The notes: generated by a model from the sequence alone, not told the origin. DNA of 64,000 nt from Rhodanobacteraceae bacterium (GCA_004299705.1 SCQS01000017.1:1-64000), one strand, 5' to 3'. Shown: positions 41,199-49,073, numbered from the stretch's first letter. Numbers and translations: made by a program.

Positions 41199-41573
41199 TT
41201 AGGCTCCGGAACCGCCCAGGGCCGCCGCCGCGGCGGGGCGCGCGGAACCCGCGGGGCCGCGCCGCGCGATCGCCAGCTTTGCGAGGTTCCAGGCTGCATC
41301 CGCGATCTGGCCGTCGGACCAGCGATCCTCGTTGCTGGCTATGTATGAGCCAAGCGCGTGCGCGGCCAGAAGGTCCAATACAGGTTCATCGGCCTTCCGG
41401 CGGGCCATCATCAGGTCGGCCATGTTCCAGGCTGCCTCCGCGATCTGCACCTCCGACCAGCGGCTTTCGTGCGCTGAGCTCGCCGCGTTGTAGGCCTCGA
41501 GCGCGTGGGACGCAAAGAGGTCCCTTGTCGTAGCGGTGGCAGCGAGATCGCGACCTGGGGATGTGCCGTCCAT
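41199..41573 (-). CDS. Tandem-repeat helical protein, 124 aa
   Basis: Two copies of one unit: SHALEAYNAASSAHESRWSE-VQIAEAAWNMADLMMARR and AHALGSYIASNEDRWSD-GQIADAAWNLAKLAIARR. The duplication covers nearly the whole protein. Function unknown; it is first in the operon with the Popeye-like protein and topA. Confidence 0.6.
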   Translation of the reverse strand: MDGTSPGRDLAATATTRDLFASHALEAYNAASSAHESRWSEVQIAEAAWNMADLMMARRKADEPVLDLLAAHALGSYIASNEDRWSDGQIADAAWNLAKLAIARRGPAGSARPAAAAALGGSGA

Positions 41574-41612
41574 AAAGCCTCGAAATGTAAACGTTAATCG
41601 GATATTACTACA

Positions 41613-41627
41613 GTTTCACGGTTACGC
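41613..41627. promoter_or_regulatory. Operator-like site upstream of the topA operon
   Basis: GTTTCACGGTTACGC with a TAATAT (-10-like) inside the downstream 30 bases on the minus strand. Confidence 0.5.
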
Positions 41628-41630
41628 GCA

Positions 41631-41664
41631 CGAAAACCCCGCCGATAGTGGTCGGCGGGGTTTG
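41631..41664 (-). terminator. Intrinsic terminator of the 41668 gene
   Basis: ACCCCGCCGA and TCGGCGGGGT pair on the minus strand; TTTCG follows. Confidence 0.85.
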
Positions 41665-41667
41665 TAG

Positions 41668-42246
41668 TCAGTGTGCGTGGTCGGCGTCTTTCAACGTGCC
41701 GGCAAGAAACTTCACGGGGCGGTCATCGCCACTCAAGTGGGTATCACGCCACGTGAGCAACATGACCAGGTTGCACTGGACATGCGCCATCGTCGGCAAG
41801 CCGGTTTCGTGATCGTTCCGCTCACCACGGCGAATCGCGTTGCAATGACGGATGATGCAGCCGAGCGCAACGGACCAGGGCATGCCCTTCGCCCAGTTCC
41901 ATTCCTTGTATTTGACCACGCGGCCCCAGTCGAACACCCTGGCGCAATCGGCGAGGTCCTCCAGCGTTGCTGCGCCAGTCGCAGCCAGGGCCCGGTCGAG
42001 CGCGGCTTCGTCACCTGCCTGCCAGCGACCGATCTCGCCGAGGACGGCAAACGCGCGCTCGCGCAGATCGCCAGCGGCGCGAGCGCCCGCCCGACCGTAC
42101 TTCTCCTCCCACCGTACGAGCGGCAGGATGGGCAGCAGGTCGAAGGTGACCTTGCCGCCGTTGTAGCGCGCCCCGGTGCCTGGATCGCTGCTGTGTATAT
42201 CGCCCACGGCGGGTGCCGCCGGCGACGCGGTAGTAGCCATTTCCAT
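41668..42246 (-). CDS. MazG-like / dATP-dGTP diphosphohydrolase-like protein (DUF5664 type)
   Basis: 192 residues. The pattern YNGGKVTFDLLPI, DCARVFDWGRVVKYKEWNWAKG and GCIIRHCNAIRRGERNDHETGLPTMAHVQCNLVML matches phage nucleotide pyrophosphatases of the DUF5664 group (MazZ-like): Lys-Tyr-x4-Trp, His, Glu/Asp cluster and HxxCN. It may clean the dNTP pool. The assignment is by pattern only. Complete leader upstream. Confidence 0.68.
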   Translation of the reverse strand: MEMATTASPAAPAVGDIHSSDPGTGARYNGGKVTFDLLPILPLVRWEEKYGRAGARAAGDLRERAFAVLGEIGRWQAGDEAALDRALAATGAATLEDLADCARVFDWGRVVKYKEWNWAKGMPWSVALGCIIRHCNAIRRGERNDHETGLPTMAHVQCNLVMLLTWRDTHLSGDDRPVKFLAGTLKDADHAH

Positions 42247-42328
42247 CGCAGTTCCTGGTATTCCGCGAAATGCGGGGTTCCTGTCAGGCGGAGACACCCA
42301 GCCACGGAGGTGTTGCGAGCATGTAGTT
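42247..42328 (-). promoter_or_regulatory. Leader element upstream of the MazG-like gene
   Basis: ACTACATGCTCGCAACA (42311-42317), 30 bases, GAACC with stem CCGC-ATTTC-GCGG, then AGGAAC. Confidence 0.8.
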
Positions 42329-42356
42329 CGGGTGTGGATTTCGGGCGCCGAATGGA

Positions 42357-42393
42357 GTTACACGGTTACTACAATGACGGTTTCCGTAGTAAC
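42357..42393. promoter_or_regulatory. Operator region between divergent genes
   Basis: GTTACACGGTTAC (42357-42369) overlaps a perfect inverted repeat GTTACTAC (42365-42372) / GTAGTAAC (42386-42393) with 13 bases between. It may cover the promoter of the 42432 gene (TTACTA, 18 bases, TAACAT). Confidence 0.55.
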
Positions 42394-42431
42394 ATTGCTG
42401 CGTACATTCGCAGGCCCACCGGGAGACAGAC

Positions 42432-42755
42432 ATGGCAGAAACCGACGATCAAAGGCTCGAATTCGAACGGTGGTGCCTGATCGCTGGGTTCGATCCGACG
42501 CGTGACGATCGTGACGGGTACCGGAACTCGTACACGCTGATGGCGTGGCGAGGCTGGGCCGGGAAAGCCGGGGTGCCGCTGGAGCCGTGGGACGATGGCG
42601 CGCCGGAAGGCGTGGATCTGGTTCCCGAGCCTCTGCGCGTCGAACTCGCGGGTCTGCGCAAACAACTGGCGGTCGACGAAATCAGCATTCCGGAGTTCGA
42701 ACGCAAGACAGCGGACGCCCGGCAGCGCTACGAACGCGCGATTGCCGCGGCATAA
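42432..42755 (+). CDS. Hypothetical protein, 107 aa
   Basis: CGGGAG precedes ATG 42432. The N-terminal ETDDQRLEFERWCLIAGFDPT has the Trp-Cys pattern of small phage proteins; the C-terminus is helical (LRKQLAVDEISIPEFERKTA). Unknown. Confidence 0.6.
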   Translation: MAETDDQRLEFERWCLIAGFDPTRDDRDGYRNSYTLMAWRGWAGKAGVPLEPWDDGAPEGVDLVPEPLRVELAGLRKQLAVDEISIPEFERKTADARQRYERAIAAA

Positions 42756-42761
42756 GCCGGC

Positions 42762-43220
42762 GTGTCGAACGAAATCGCCATGGTGCCGTTCGGCTTGGTA
42801 ACGCCGGACTCCGACGACGAAGTGCTGGCCTCCGCAACAGGCAAACTCGCGATGCGCGCTGTCGGAAGTCCTTTCAGGCGCGAGTGGCAGGCATGGATCG
42901 ACACGGTGGCCTGGGCGACACGTGAAGCCGGCATGACACCGGGCCGGCTCCTGCGCCAATTGTCGCGGATCGAGCGGAGTATTGCCGGGTCAGGCTACAT
43001 GGTTGGGCTCGGGCTCGCACGCGGACCAGGTCCGGACGCACCATTCATCATGGCCACCATGTCGGCCGCGGAATCAGGCACGTGCGTGGAACTTCTGCAG
43101 CAGTTGTACGCCACCACTTTCCGGGACGCCCCGGCCAGCGGCATTCCCGTGACCGTGCCGGCGTGGTCGGACGAACCATGGAACGTCACAACTGTCCAAG
43201 GGCCAACGACCCTGCAGTAG
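42762..43220 (+). CDS. Hypothetical protein, 152 aa
   Basis: GTG start 6 bases behind the 42432 gene. Mixed alpha/beta; no motif. Ends at a strong bidirectional terminator. Confidence 0.5.
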   Translation: MSNEIAMVPFGLVTPDSDDEVLASATGKLAMRAVGSPFRREWQAWIDTVAWATREAGMTPGRLLRQLSRIERSIAGSGYMVGLGLARGPGPDAPFIMATMSAAESGTCVELLQQLYATTFRDAPASGIPVTVPAWSDEPWNVTTVQGPTTLQ

Positions 43221-43261
43221 CAGCGCGGCACTTTGAATAAGACAGCGCACACCTAAAAAAC

Positions 43262-43296
43262 GAAACTCCGCCCACCTGATGTGGACGGAGTTTTTT
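43262..43296. terminator. Bidirectional intrinsic terminator
   Basis: AACTCCGCCCAC and GTGGACGGAGTT with T-runs on both sides (TTTTTT; reverse TTCGTTTTTTAGG). It overlaps the stop of the convergent 43296 gene. Confidence 0.85.
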
Positions 43297-43676
43297 CATG
43301 CCCGCGCAAGGCGCGGTTTCTGAGAGGACTTCTCGACCTCGGCATTCGCGCGCGCCGCGTTTTCGGTCAGCGAGTCGATTGCCGCTTTCGTCAACAGCTC
43401 GGGGCGGTGCTCGCGTACGAGCCCGTACAACAACGATTCGGCCTCATCGAGTGAGATGCCGCGCGCAGACCAAACCATGAAGTTTGCCTGATAGGCGTCA
43501 CCGTCGCGGACGATGTGCCCGCCAATGCCAAAGGGGAGATAGAAGACCCCGCGGTGATGACCGCGTAGCGAAACGCCGAAGCGGAACGCAGCGATCATAG
43601 AACCGCACTTCTCACGTGTACCCACGAATTCGGCGAGGCTGATCGGCTTGGCGGCGTCCTCTGTCTTGTTCGCCAT
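43296..43676 (-). CDS. Hypothetical protein, 126 aa
   Basis: MANKTEDAAKPISLAEFVGT; a beta-rich middle (GVFYLPFGIGGHIV) and helical end. Stop lies in the shared terminator. Unknown. Confidence 0.6.
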   Translation of the reverse strand: MANKTEDAAKPISLAEFVGTREKCGSMIAAFRFGVSLRGHHRGVFYLPFGIGGHIVRDGDAYQANFMVWSARGISLDEAESLLYGLVREHRPELLTKAAIDSLTENAARANAEVEKSSQKPRLARA

Positions 43677-43760
43677 GTTGCCTCCAAAGAGAATCGGCAC
43701 TACGCCGGGTTCTCCCTGAGCGCACGCATTCGACGGGGGTGCGTTGCGGGGCCGTAGTAC
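43677..43760 (-). promoter_or_regulatory. Leader element upstream of the 43676 gene
   Basis: TACTACGGCCCCGCAACG (43742-43748), 29 bases, GAACC with stem CGGC-GTAGT-GCCG, then TTGGAGG. Confidence 0.8.
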
Positions 43761-43773
43761 AAGGCGCACCGGC

Positions 43774-43803
43774 GAAAGAAACCCCCGCCGATGGCGGGGG
43801 TGT
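43774..43803 (-). terminator. Intrinsic terminator of the 43809 gene
   Basis: CCCCCGCC-ATC-GGCGGGGG on the minus strand, followed by TTTCTTTC. Confidence 0.85.
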
Positions 43804-43808
43804 AGTGC

Positions 43809-44114
43809 TTACGAGATGCCACCCGGGAAGGCCATGGCGTCGAGGCTGCGAATCTCGGTATCCGACTCGAAGACCATGTCGATGTAAATATCCGTGAGGC
43901 CGATCTCGCTCATGTTTCCACCAGCGCGCCAATGCGCCATGACGGCGTCAGCGTCGAGCGAATTGCCGCTCGCGTCACGCGCCTCGTCGATTTCGCCGCT
44001 CCCCGCGTAAGTGCCACTGACGAAGCTCTCGACGGCGAATTCCGCTGATTCGGCATCGCCTGTCCAAGAGCACGGATCGCCTGAATCGAGGTGGCCGATT
44101 ACCACGAAATACAT
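43809..44114 (-). CDS. Acidic hypothetical protein, 101 aa
   Basis: MYFVVIGHLDSGDPCSWTGD; acidic with one Cys. Start is ATG 44114 with GGAGA upstream and a complete leader. Unknown. Confidence 0.6.
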   Translation of the reverse strand: MYFVVIGHLDSGDPCSWTGDAESAEFAVESFVSGTYAGSGEIDEARDASGNSLDADAVMAHWRAGGNMSEIGLTDIYIDMVFESDTEIRSLDAMAFPGGIS

Positions 44115-44200
44115 GCTGACTCTCCTGCTATGCCGGCAACCTGCCGGGTTCGCCCATTGCGCTCGCTCTATGGCCGCCGGGTGTTGCGGGCGAGTGTTAG
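44115..44200 (-). promoter_or_regulatory. Leader element upstream of the 44114 gene
   Basis: TAACACTCGCCCGCAACA (44182-44188), 30 bases, GAACC with stem CCGGCA-GGT-TGCCGG, then AGGAGA. Confidence 0.85.
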
Positions 44201-44227
44201 GGCGACTAGCCGCCAGCTACGCCAGAC

Positions 44228-44257
44228 ACAAACAGCCGCCCGTGTAGGGCGGCTGTC
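44228..44257 (-). terminator. Intrinsic terminator of the dksA-like gene
   Basis: ACAGCCGCCC and GGGCGGCTGT pair on the minus strand, followed by TTGTGTC. Confidence 0.85.
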
Positions 44258-44293
44258 GAGGGTGACTGCGGGGGATGGCTTGTGAAATCAGGA

Positions 44294-44878
44294 TCAGATG
44301 ACGCCGCCGATCGTCGCTCCGGCGATGGTGCCCGCCAGGCGCTCGGCGCGCTCTTGCGCTTCAATGCTCAACCTTGCGACGGGGTTCGCTTCGAGACGTC
44401 GCAGTCCGATTTCCTCGCCGGTTTCCTCGCAATACCCGTAGTCGCCTGTCGCGATACGCCTGATCGCGGCGTCGATGGCGGCGACGACGCGCGTGGAATG
44501 ATCCTGGGTGTGCGCATCCATGGAACGCTGGACGGTGGCGTTGGCCGAGTCGGCTTCGTCGCCGACTTCCGCGTCAGGCTCGGAGATGGCCTGCTTGGCA
44601 CCTTCTGCCGAAAGCAGAAGCCGCGAGCGCCAGTCCTGCAACTTTGATTTGAAGTACGAAAGCTGGGCCGGCGACATGTAGGGCTCGTTCTCGCTCGGAT
44701 GATAGGCTGCAGGTGCCCGCTTCGCAGGGAACGCGTGGACCACGACCCCCGGTCCGGATCCATCATGCTTCGACGACTGCGCCGGCCTGGCTGGTTTTCG
44801 CCCGTTCACCGCGCGCACGTCCGCCATTTCGTTGACGCTGCTTGACCGTTTTGCCCTCAACCCAGTCGCTGTCGCCAT
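44294..44878 (-). CDS. DksA-like protein lacking zinc cysteines
   Basis: 194 residues. A coiled-coil arm (LSYFKSKLQDWRSRLL) leads to the tip motif DEADSA, which keeps the DxxDxA pattern that binds RNA polymerase. The following globular part is YGYCEETGEEIGLRRLEANP and LSIEAQERAE. In DksA four cysteines hold zinc (CExxG...C-x2-C); here only the first remains. The protein probably modulates RNA polymerase in a zinc-independent manner, as known for some paralogues. ATG 44878 has GGTGAGG upstream. At least three operator-like sites lie upstream. Confidence 0.85.
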   Translation of the reverse strand: MATATGLRAKRSSSVNEMADVRAVNGRKPARPAQSSKHDGSGPGVVVHAFPAKRAPAAYHPSENEPYMSPAQLSYFKSKLQDWRSRLLLSAEGAKQAISEPDAEVGDEADSANATVQRSMDAHTQDHSTRVVAAIDAAIRRIATGDYGYCEETGEEIGLRRLEANPVARLSIEAQERAERLAGTIAGATIGGVI

Positions 44879-44925
44879 AGCCCTCACCTGTTCGATTGTG
44901 GATCACCACCCGCGTTTCGGGTGGT

Positions 44926-44980
44926 GTTACCGTCATTGTATACAACTTGGAAGTAACCGCGTCTAGTGGCAAGGTAACCG
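44926..44980. promoter_or_regulatory. Three GTAACCG half-sites around the dksA-like promoter
   Basis: GTTACCG (44926-44932), GTAACCGC (44953-44960) and GGTAACCG (44973-44980) flank a candidate -10 (TATACA) and -35 (TAGACG), 17 bases apart on the minus strand. The spacing of about 20-27 bases places them on similar faces of the helix. Confidence 0.6.
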
Positions 44981-45025
44981 ATTGACAAAAAACTAGGCAT
45001 AGCACACATTTTCGCACTTCACAAA

Positions 45026-45049
45026 GCGTAACCGTGTAAATGTTTACGG
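45026..45049. promoter_or_regulatory. Operator-like site upstream of the 45083 gene
   Basis: GCGTAACCGTGTAAATGTTTACGG: two GTAAC/TTTAC half-sites with inverted arms. Confidence 0.5.
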
Positions 45050-45082
45050 TATTGGCATGGATAATGCTTTGACATCCCCGCC

Positions 45083-45265
45083 ATGGCTTCCATCACCAGC
45101 AAATTCGTACCCTTGCCGCCGTTGCGGCCACGGTGTACCCGGATGAGTCGAGCCAAAGCCGCCATCGCCCGCGGCGGCGTGGTGATCGGCTGGGGTGTTT
45201 GGTGGCTGTCGGTGCTCGCGGTGCCAACTGCCATCCTGATTCTGGCTGCAACGGCTCCGCATTGA
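45083..45265 (+). CDS. Small membrane protein, 60 aa
   Basis: A basic N-terminus (PPLRPRCTRMSRAKAAIARGG) is followed by one hydrophobic helix (GWGVWWLSVLAVPTAILILAATA). Weak ribosome-binding site; ATG 45143 is a possible later start. A bidirectional terminator follows. Unknown. Confidence 0.5.
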   Translation: MASITSKFVPLPPLRPRCTRMSRAKAAIARGGVVIGWGVWWLSVLAVPTAILILAATAPH

Positions 45266-45287
45266 CGAAGTAACGGGACCGCAAAAG

Positions 45288-45316
45288 AGAAGGCCCCCAG
45301 TAATCGGGGGCCTTGT
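45288..45316. terminator. Bidirectional intrinsic terminator
   Basis: AGGCCCCC and GGGGGCCT pair around AGTAATC; the plus strand ends TTGTGTG and the minus strand TTCTCTTTTG. Confidence 0.8.
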
Positions 45317-45326
45317 GTGTTCGACT

Positions 45327-45644
45327 TCATCCGGTTTGACGATCGTAACGGGTGACTGCAGCGTCGATCTTGGATTCAGCGTCACGGAGGGCACTTGCTC
45401 GGTTGTGGCCGAAGCCCCAAACCGTCCAGCCATCACGCTGTGCGCAGACGCCGAGTTCACCGCGATGGAGAAACCCGTCGCGATCGGGAACGCGTCTCAC
45501 GTCCGTGATCCTGACGCGAGTCTCATCGAGCGCCGCGTTCGACGCAGGGACCGCGACGGCGTGTGCCATGCTCCGGCCGTACTCGCCGGACTCCCATTTC
45601 CGGGTGATCTCCGGATCGAGTTCGCGTTTGATCGTGCCGTCCAT
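45327..45644 (-). CDS. Small protein, paralogue of the 23138 gene
   Basis: 105 residues. The second half (RVPDRDGFLHRGELG ... DGWTVWGFGHNRASALRDAESKI) repeats the 23138 protein; the first half is an N-terminal extension of about 45 residues. ATG 45644 overlaps the 45644 gene stop as TGATG. Confidence 0.65.
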   Translation of the reverse strand: MDGTIKRELDPEITRKWESGEYGRSMAHAVAVPASNAALDETRVRITDVRRVPDRDGFLHRGELGVCAQRDGWTVWGFGHNRASALRDAESKIDAAVTRYDRQTG

Positions 45645-46165
45645 CACGCGGCCTCCTGGATGTTTTCCCAGAAGCCGCTGGTGGATGGGTAGCGCCGAGT
45701 GAACAGCTCGCGCGCCGCGCGAGACCACCATGCCAAAAGCGCCGGGTACGGGTGGGGACCATGATTCAGTCCGCCGTTGTCTCCGTACCAGATCGCTTCC
45801 GCAAACAGAGTTCGGAGTTGCTCGAGCGTTGCGTAGCACGTGCGAATGGAGGTGCCGTCGACGAACGTTGACCGCACGCAGACCTTGCACTGCTCTTCGC
45901 CCTCGCTGTCGACCAGCGAAACCTCACATTGCCCGAGCTGGTAGTCGAACGCCGGGTTGGTGACCGACGGCAAGAAGCAACCCCGCGCGCGCAGTGCCGT
46001 GGCTCGGATGGTGGAACGCCTCGACATGACGCGGGCCACTGCACGGAATGTCACCAGCTCTTCATCGCTGACGCTAAGCTCGAACCATCCGCGGTAATGG
46101 GGGTCGAGCGGCGTGTGTGCCGGAACCACCGGCAACGCCAGCGTGACCTCTCTGATCTGACCCAT
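45644..46165 (-). CDS. Hypothetical protein, 173 aa
   Basis: Beta-rich N-terminal half (MGQIREVTLALPVV, YRGWFELSVSDEELVTFRAVA) and Trp-rich C-terminus (ALLAWWSRAARELFTRRYP). Unknown; complete leader upstream. Confidence 0.6.
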   Translation of the reverse strand: MGQIREVTLALPVVPAHTPLDPHYRGWFELSVSDEELVTFRAVARVMSRRSTIRATALRARGCFLPSVTNPAFDYQLGQCEVSLVDSEGEEQCKVCVRSTFVDGTSIRTCYATLEQLRTLFAEAIWYGDNGGLNHGPHPYPALLAWWSRAARELFTRRYPSTSGFWENIQEAA

Positions 46166-46249
46166 CGTGACTTCCTCGATTCCGCCAGGGTGGCGGGTTC
46201 ACGCAATGGGCAGTCCAGGAGCAGGCGGGAGTGTTGCGAGCGCGTACTA
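46166..46249 (-). promoter_or_regulatory. Leader element overlapping the SF2 helicase stop codon
   Basis: TAGTACGCGCTCGCAACA (46232-46238) starts with the helicase TAG, 31 bases, GAACC with stem CCGCCA-CCC-TGGCGG, then GAGGAA. Confidence 0.85.
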
Positions 46250-48250
46250 GGCCGCAGTGCCGGACGGCGCGAAGCGTTTCCCGCGAACGCGCCCGCGTCC
46301 GATTGATGCCCCGGCGGCAGGCGCTACCTCGCGGTTGTAGTCGATGAGCTCGTTCCACATGGCGCCTTGCTGCCGCCTGTAGGTGATCGAACGCGGCGCG
46401 GGGCGATGCTGCAGATAGGCGAGGAACTGCTTGATGTCTGGGGCAACGTGGCCAGGGCCGAACACCGCGGCGCACAGCGCGCGCCACATGGCGCGGCGTT
46501 CCGGCGAGTACCAGACCGGGACGAGCCCGCGCTTGGTGTTCCATCGGATCAACAGGGTTGGGCGCCCGGAGCGGCTGGTGTACGCGTGCGCGTCCCAGCC
46601 GACGACTTCCTCGGTGCGCTCGGCGAACGGGTCCGTGACCACCAGGCTGTAGATCTCGGTGAGCTTGTCCTCGGGATCGACCAGCTCCGCGCCGCAAGCG
46701 GAGCACTGCTTGGCCGAAACGTCGTTCACGTGCTTGCAGTCGGGGCAGGCCTTTTCGAGCCAGCGATAACCGCACTGTTTCAACTTGCCTGGACGCTCGC
46801 CGGCGACCTGGCCGCGGCAGTGCCGGCCGAAGTGCGCGGGGAAGTTTCCAAAGGGAGTTGGAATCCGCTTGCCGTCGACGTCGAGGAAATACCCATTGCC
46901 GTCGATCGCCAGCAGCTCCGGATTCTCGCGAGCCTTGAAGTGGTTGGCGTGCTGGCACTGCGGGCACACTGCATCGACATACTCGGGAGGCGCGTCGGCG
47001 TCCACCGCCTTCGGCTTGCGAACCTTGATCGTGGGATCGAACAAGTCATCGCCGAGCCCGTGCCGCTCGACGTTTTCGGCAAAGTCCATGAAAAGGCAGT
47101 CGTGTTTGTTCGTTTCCGGCGAGAGGCGTAACCCGCGTCCAATGATCTGCTCGAGCAGACCCGGCGATTCGGTCGCACGAAGCACGGCAATGGCGTCGAT
47201 GTGTGGAGCGTCGAACCCAGTGGTAAGCACGTCCACGTTCACCAGGTATTTGAACTCCGCGGCTTTGAACGCCTTGAGCAGCTCCTTCCGCGGTTTCCCG
47301 GTCATATTGACCTTGCCGCCGATCATCTTGGCCTGGCCGCGCGGGAGGTGTTTCAGGATCTCCTTGGCGTGCTGGACGGTGGAAGCGAAGAGCAAGACAC
47401 CGCAACGGTCGCGGGTCTTCTCGACGACGGTTTCAACAATCTTCGCCGTGAGCGAGTCGTGGTGTTCGAAGGCCGCCTGAACGTCGCCGGCATCGAATGT
47501 GCCAGTGCGGTTCACGCGCAACGACGACGTTATGTAGTGGTCGATACCAACATCCGTCACAACCGGCGTCAGGTATTTGAGCTTGATGAGCTCGTGGGTG
47601 GTAATGCGGTACAGCAGGCTGTTGAAGTAGGGATCGACCGCCTGATCGTCTGGGACGTACTGACCCTCGGGGGTGTAGCGGTAGACGTAGCCAGTGCCGA
47701 GGCGGTAGGGCGTGGCGGTAAGCCCCAGCGCGCGGAGGTTCGGATTCGCAGCCTGCATTCGCGCGATGATCTTGCGGATGGTTGGCGTGATCCGATGGGC
47801 CTCATCGACAATGACGGCACCGAAGTCAGCAGCGAATTCATCGTTCGCCCGGAAGATGCTCACGGGCGTCCCGTAGGTTACGAGCTGGCCGGCATCCTTG
47901 CGGCCGACCGAGGCAGAAAAAATGCCAGCCTCACGGCCCGTCTCGAGGTACTTCTCGTAATCTTGCTCGACAAGCTCGGAACCGGGCGCGGTCACTAGCA
48001 CACGCTTGCCGCTGAACTCGCGCACCCAGTCGGCGATCGCGGCTATGCACCAGGACTTGCCGGCGCCGGTTGGAAGTTCGATGCAGGCCGGCTCCACGCT
48101 GCGTCGCATCCACTTGATCGCCGCGGCTATCGCGTCTTCCTGGTAGGGGCGGAGCGGTAGGGTCGAATTCGATGGGGTCACGTGCCGGGATGCTGGTCGT
48201 GGCGTGGGCCGGAATGCGCCGGTCAACCAGTGAAGCAACACACGCCACAC
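46247..48250 (-). CDS. SF2 DEAD/DEAH-box helicase with zinc ribbons
   Basis: About 667 residues of a Res/UvrB-type SF2 helicase: motif I LPTGAGKS, motif II VDEAH, motif III GLTATP, motif V TTGFDAPH, motif VI QIIGRGLR. After the core a CPQCQH and a CPDCKH...CSACGAEL pair of zinc ribbons is followed by a C-terminal region (RRPAMWRALCAAVFGP) of unknown function. The start is uncertain: GTG 48250 and a GTG near 48181 are possible. An operator-like site lies 61 bases upstream. Confidence 0.85.
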   Translation of the reverse strand: MWRVLLHWLTGAFRPTPRPASRHVTPSNSTLPLRPYQEDAIAAAIKWMRRSVEPACIELPTGAGKSWCIAAIADWVREFSGKRVLVTAPGSELVEQDYEKYLETGREAGIFSASVGRKDAGQLVTYGTPVSIFRANDEFAADFGAVIVDEAHRITPTIRKIIARMQAANPNLRALGLTATPYRLGTGYVYRYTPEGQYVPDDQAVDPYFNSLLYRITTHELIKLKYLTPVVTDVGIDHYITSSLRVNRTGTFDAGDVQAAFEHHDSLTAKIVETVVEKTRDRCGVLLFASTVQHAKEILKHLPRGQAKMIGGKVNMTGKPRKELLKAFKAAEFKYLVNVDVLTTGFDAPHIDAIAVLRATESPGLLEQIIGRGLRLSPETNKHDCLFMDFAENVERHGLGDDLFDPTIKVRKPKAVDADAPPEYVDAVCPQCQHANHFKARENPELLAIDGNGYFLDVDGKRIPTPFGNFPAHFGRHCRGQVAGERPGKLKQCGYRWLEKACPDCKHVNDVSAKQCSACGAELVDPEDKLTEIYSLVVTDPFAERTEEVVGWDAHAYTSRSGRPTLLIRWNTKRGLVPVWYSPERRAMWRALCAAVFGPGHVAPDIKQFLAYLQHRPAPRSITYRRQQGAMWNELIDYNREVAPAAGASIGRGRVRGKRFAPSGTAA

Positions 48251-48310
48251 CCCCCTTTTCGCGCCGGCATTGGCGCGAACGGACGGTCATCCGTGATCGT
48301 ACCACAGACA

Positions 48311-48325
48311 ACGTAACCGTGTTTC
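48311..48325. promoter_or_regulatory. Operator-like site upstream of the SF2 helicase
   Basis: ACGTAACCGTGTTTC: CGTAAC-CGT-GTTTC, one mismatch from the palindromic form. Confidence 0.5.
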
Positions 48326-48344
48326 TATTTGACGCGAAACCGCA

Positions 48345-48379
48345 AAACAAAGCCCCCAACCGTCGTGGCTGGGGGCTTG
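48345..48379 (-). terminator. Intrinsic terminator of the 48391-49073 operon
   Basis: AAGCCCCCAGCC and GGTTGGGGGCTT pair on the minus strand; TGTTTTGC follows. Confidence 0.85.
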
Positions 48380-48390
48380 GGGCTTCATTG

Positions 48391-48636
48391 TCAGGTCGCG
48401 GGCAGGACGCCGACCGTTTCGCATTCCGGGATGCTGGTGGCGAGAGCGCCGCCATCGTTTCCCTCATCGTCCGCGAGCGGGAACAATACGGTTCCTCCCT
48501 CGGTGACGATCGCGATCGGGCGATTGCACCAACCCATCCTTCGCGCATCGGCCGCATTCATGTACTCGACCTTGATGATCTTCTTGCCAACCAGTGCGCT
48601 ACGCAGCTTGGCCAGAATGTCGGTTTCGTAGCTCAT
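48391..48636 (-). CDS. Hypothetical protein, 81 aa
   Basis: MSYETDILAKLRSALVGKKI; start 5 bases after the antirestriction gene stop, so co-transcribed with it. Beta-rich (KVEYMNAADARR, IAIVTEGGTVLFPL). Unknown. Confidence 0.6.
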   Translation of the reverse strand: MSYETDILAKLRSALVGKKIIKVEYMNAADARRMGWCNRPIAIVTEGGTVLFPLADDEGNDGGALATSIPECETVGVLPAT

Positions 48637-48641
48637 GGCGG

Positions 48642-49073
48642 TCAGTCGATCGCTCTCATGATGAGACCAGAATCTTCCCGGGTCCCCGCGTAGTCGCGGA
48701 GGCAATGGAAGGCCTCGGACAAGTGCTCATCCTCTTCGTGCCTGAACGCCATGCTCGACAGCGCCATCAGCGTTGCAACGATACCGGCCGCCGCGGGCGT
48801 CATCTCACCGCGGAAGTAGTTATCAGCGACCGAGATCTCGACAGGCGTTGTGGGCGCCGCCGGCGCCATGAAAAACGCGCCGTTCGAAACTTCGAAGAAG
48901 TCCCAGGAGCCGCCGTCGTAGGCGGCACAGATGCGGTCCATCACGCCGTACACGGTGTTCTCGAACGAAATCGCCTTCATGATGTTGCCGCGGATGTGGC
49001 GCGGCAGGAAGGTGCTCCGCCGACTGCCCTTGACGGGCGTGACGACGAAGGATTCAACGGTTGCGGTGCTCAT
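48642..49073 (-). CDS. Antirestriction protein, ArdB/KlcA family
   Basis: 143 residues. The conserved core is visible throughout: RSTFLPRHIRGNIMKA, NTVYGVMDRICAAYDGG-WDFFEVSNGAFFMAP, then NYFRGEMTPAAAGIVATLMALS and HCLRDYAG...LIMRAID. Family members inhibit type I restriction without DNA mimicry. It would protect the plasmid on entry into a new host. ATG 49073 follows a complete leader with TGGAGA; the 48391 gene is downstream in the same unit. Confidence 0.9.
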   Translation of the reverse strand: MSTATVESFVVTPVKGSRRSTFLPRHIRGNIMKAISFENTVYGVMDRICAAYDGGSWDFFEVSNGAFFMAPAAPTTPVEISVADNYFRGEMTPAAAGIVATLMALSSMAFRHEEDEHLSEAFHCLRDYAGTREDSGLIMRAID

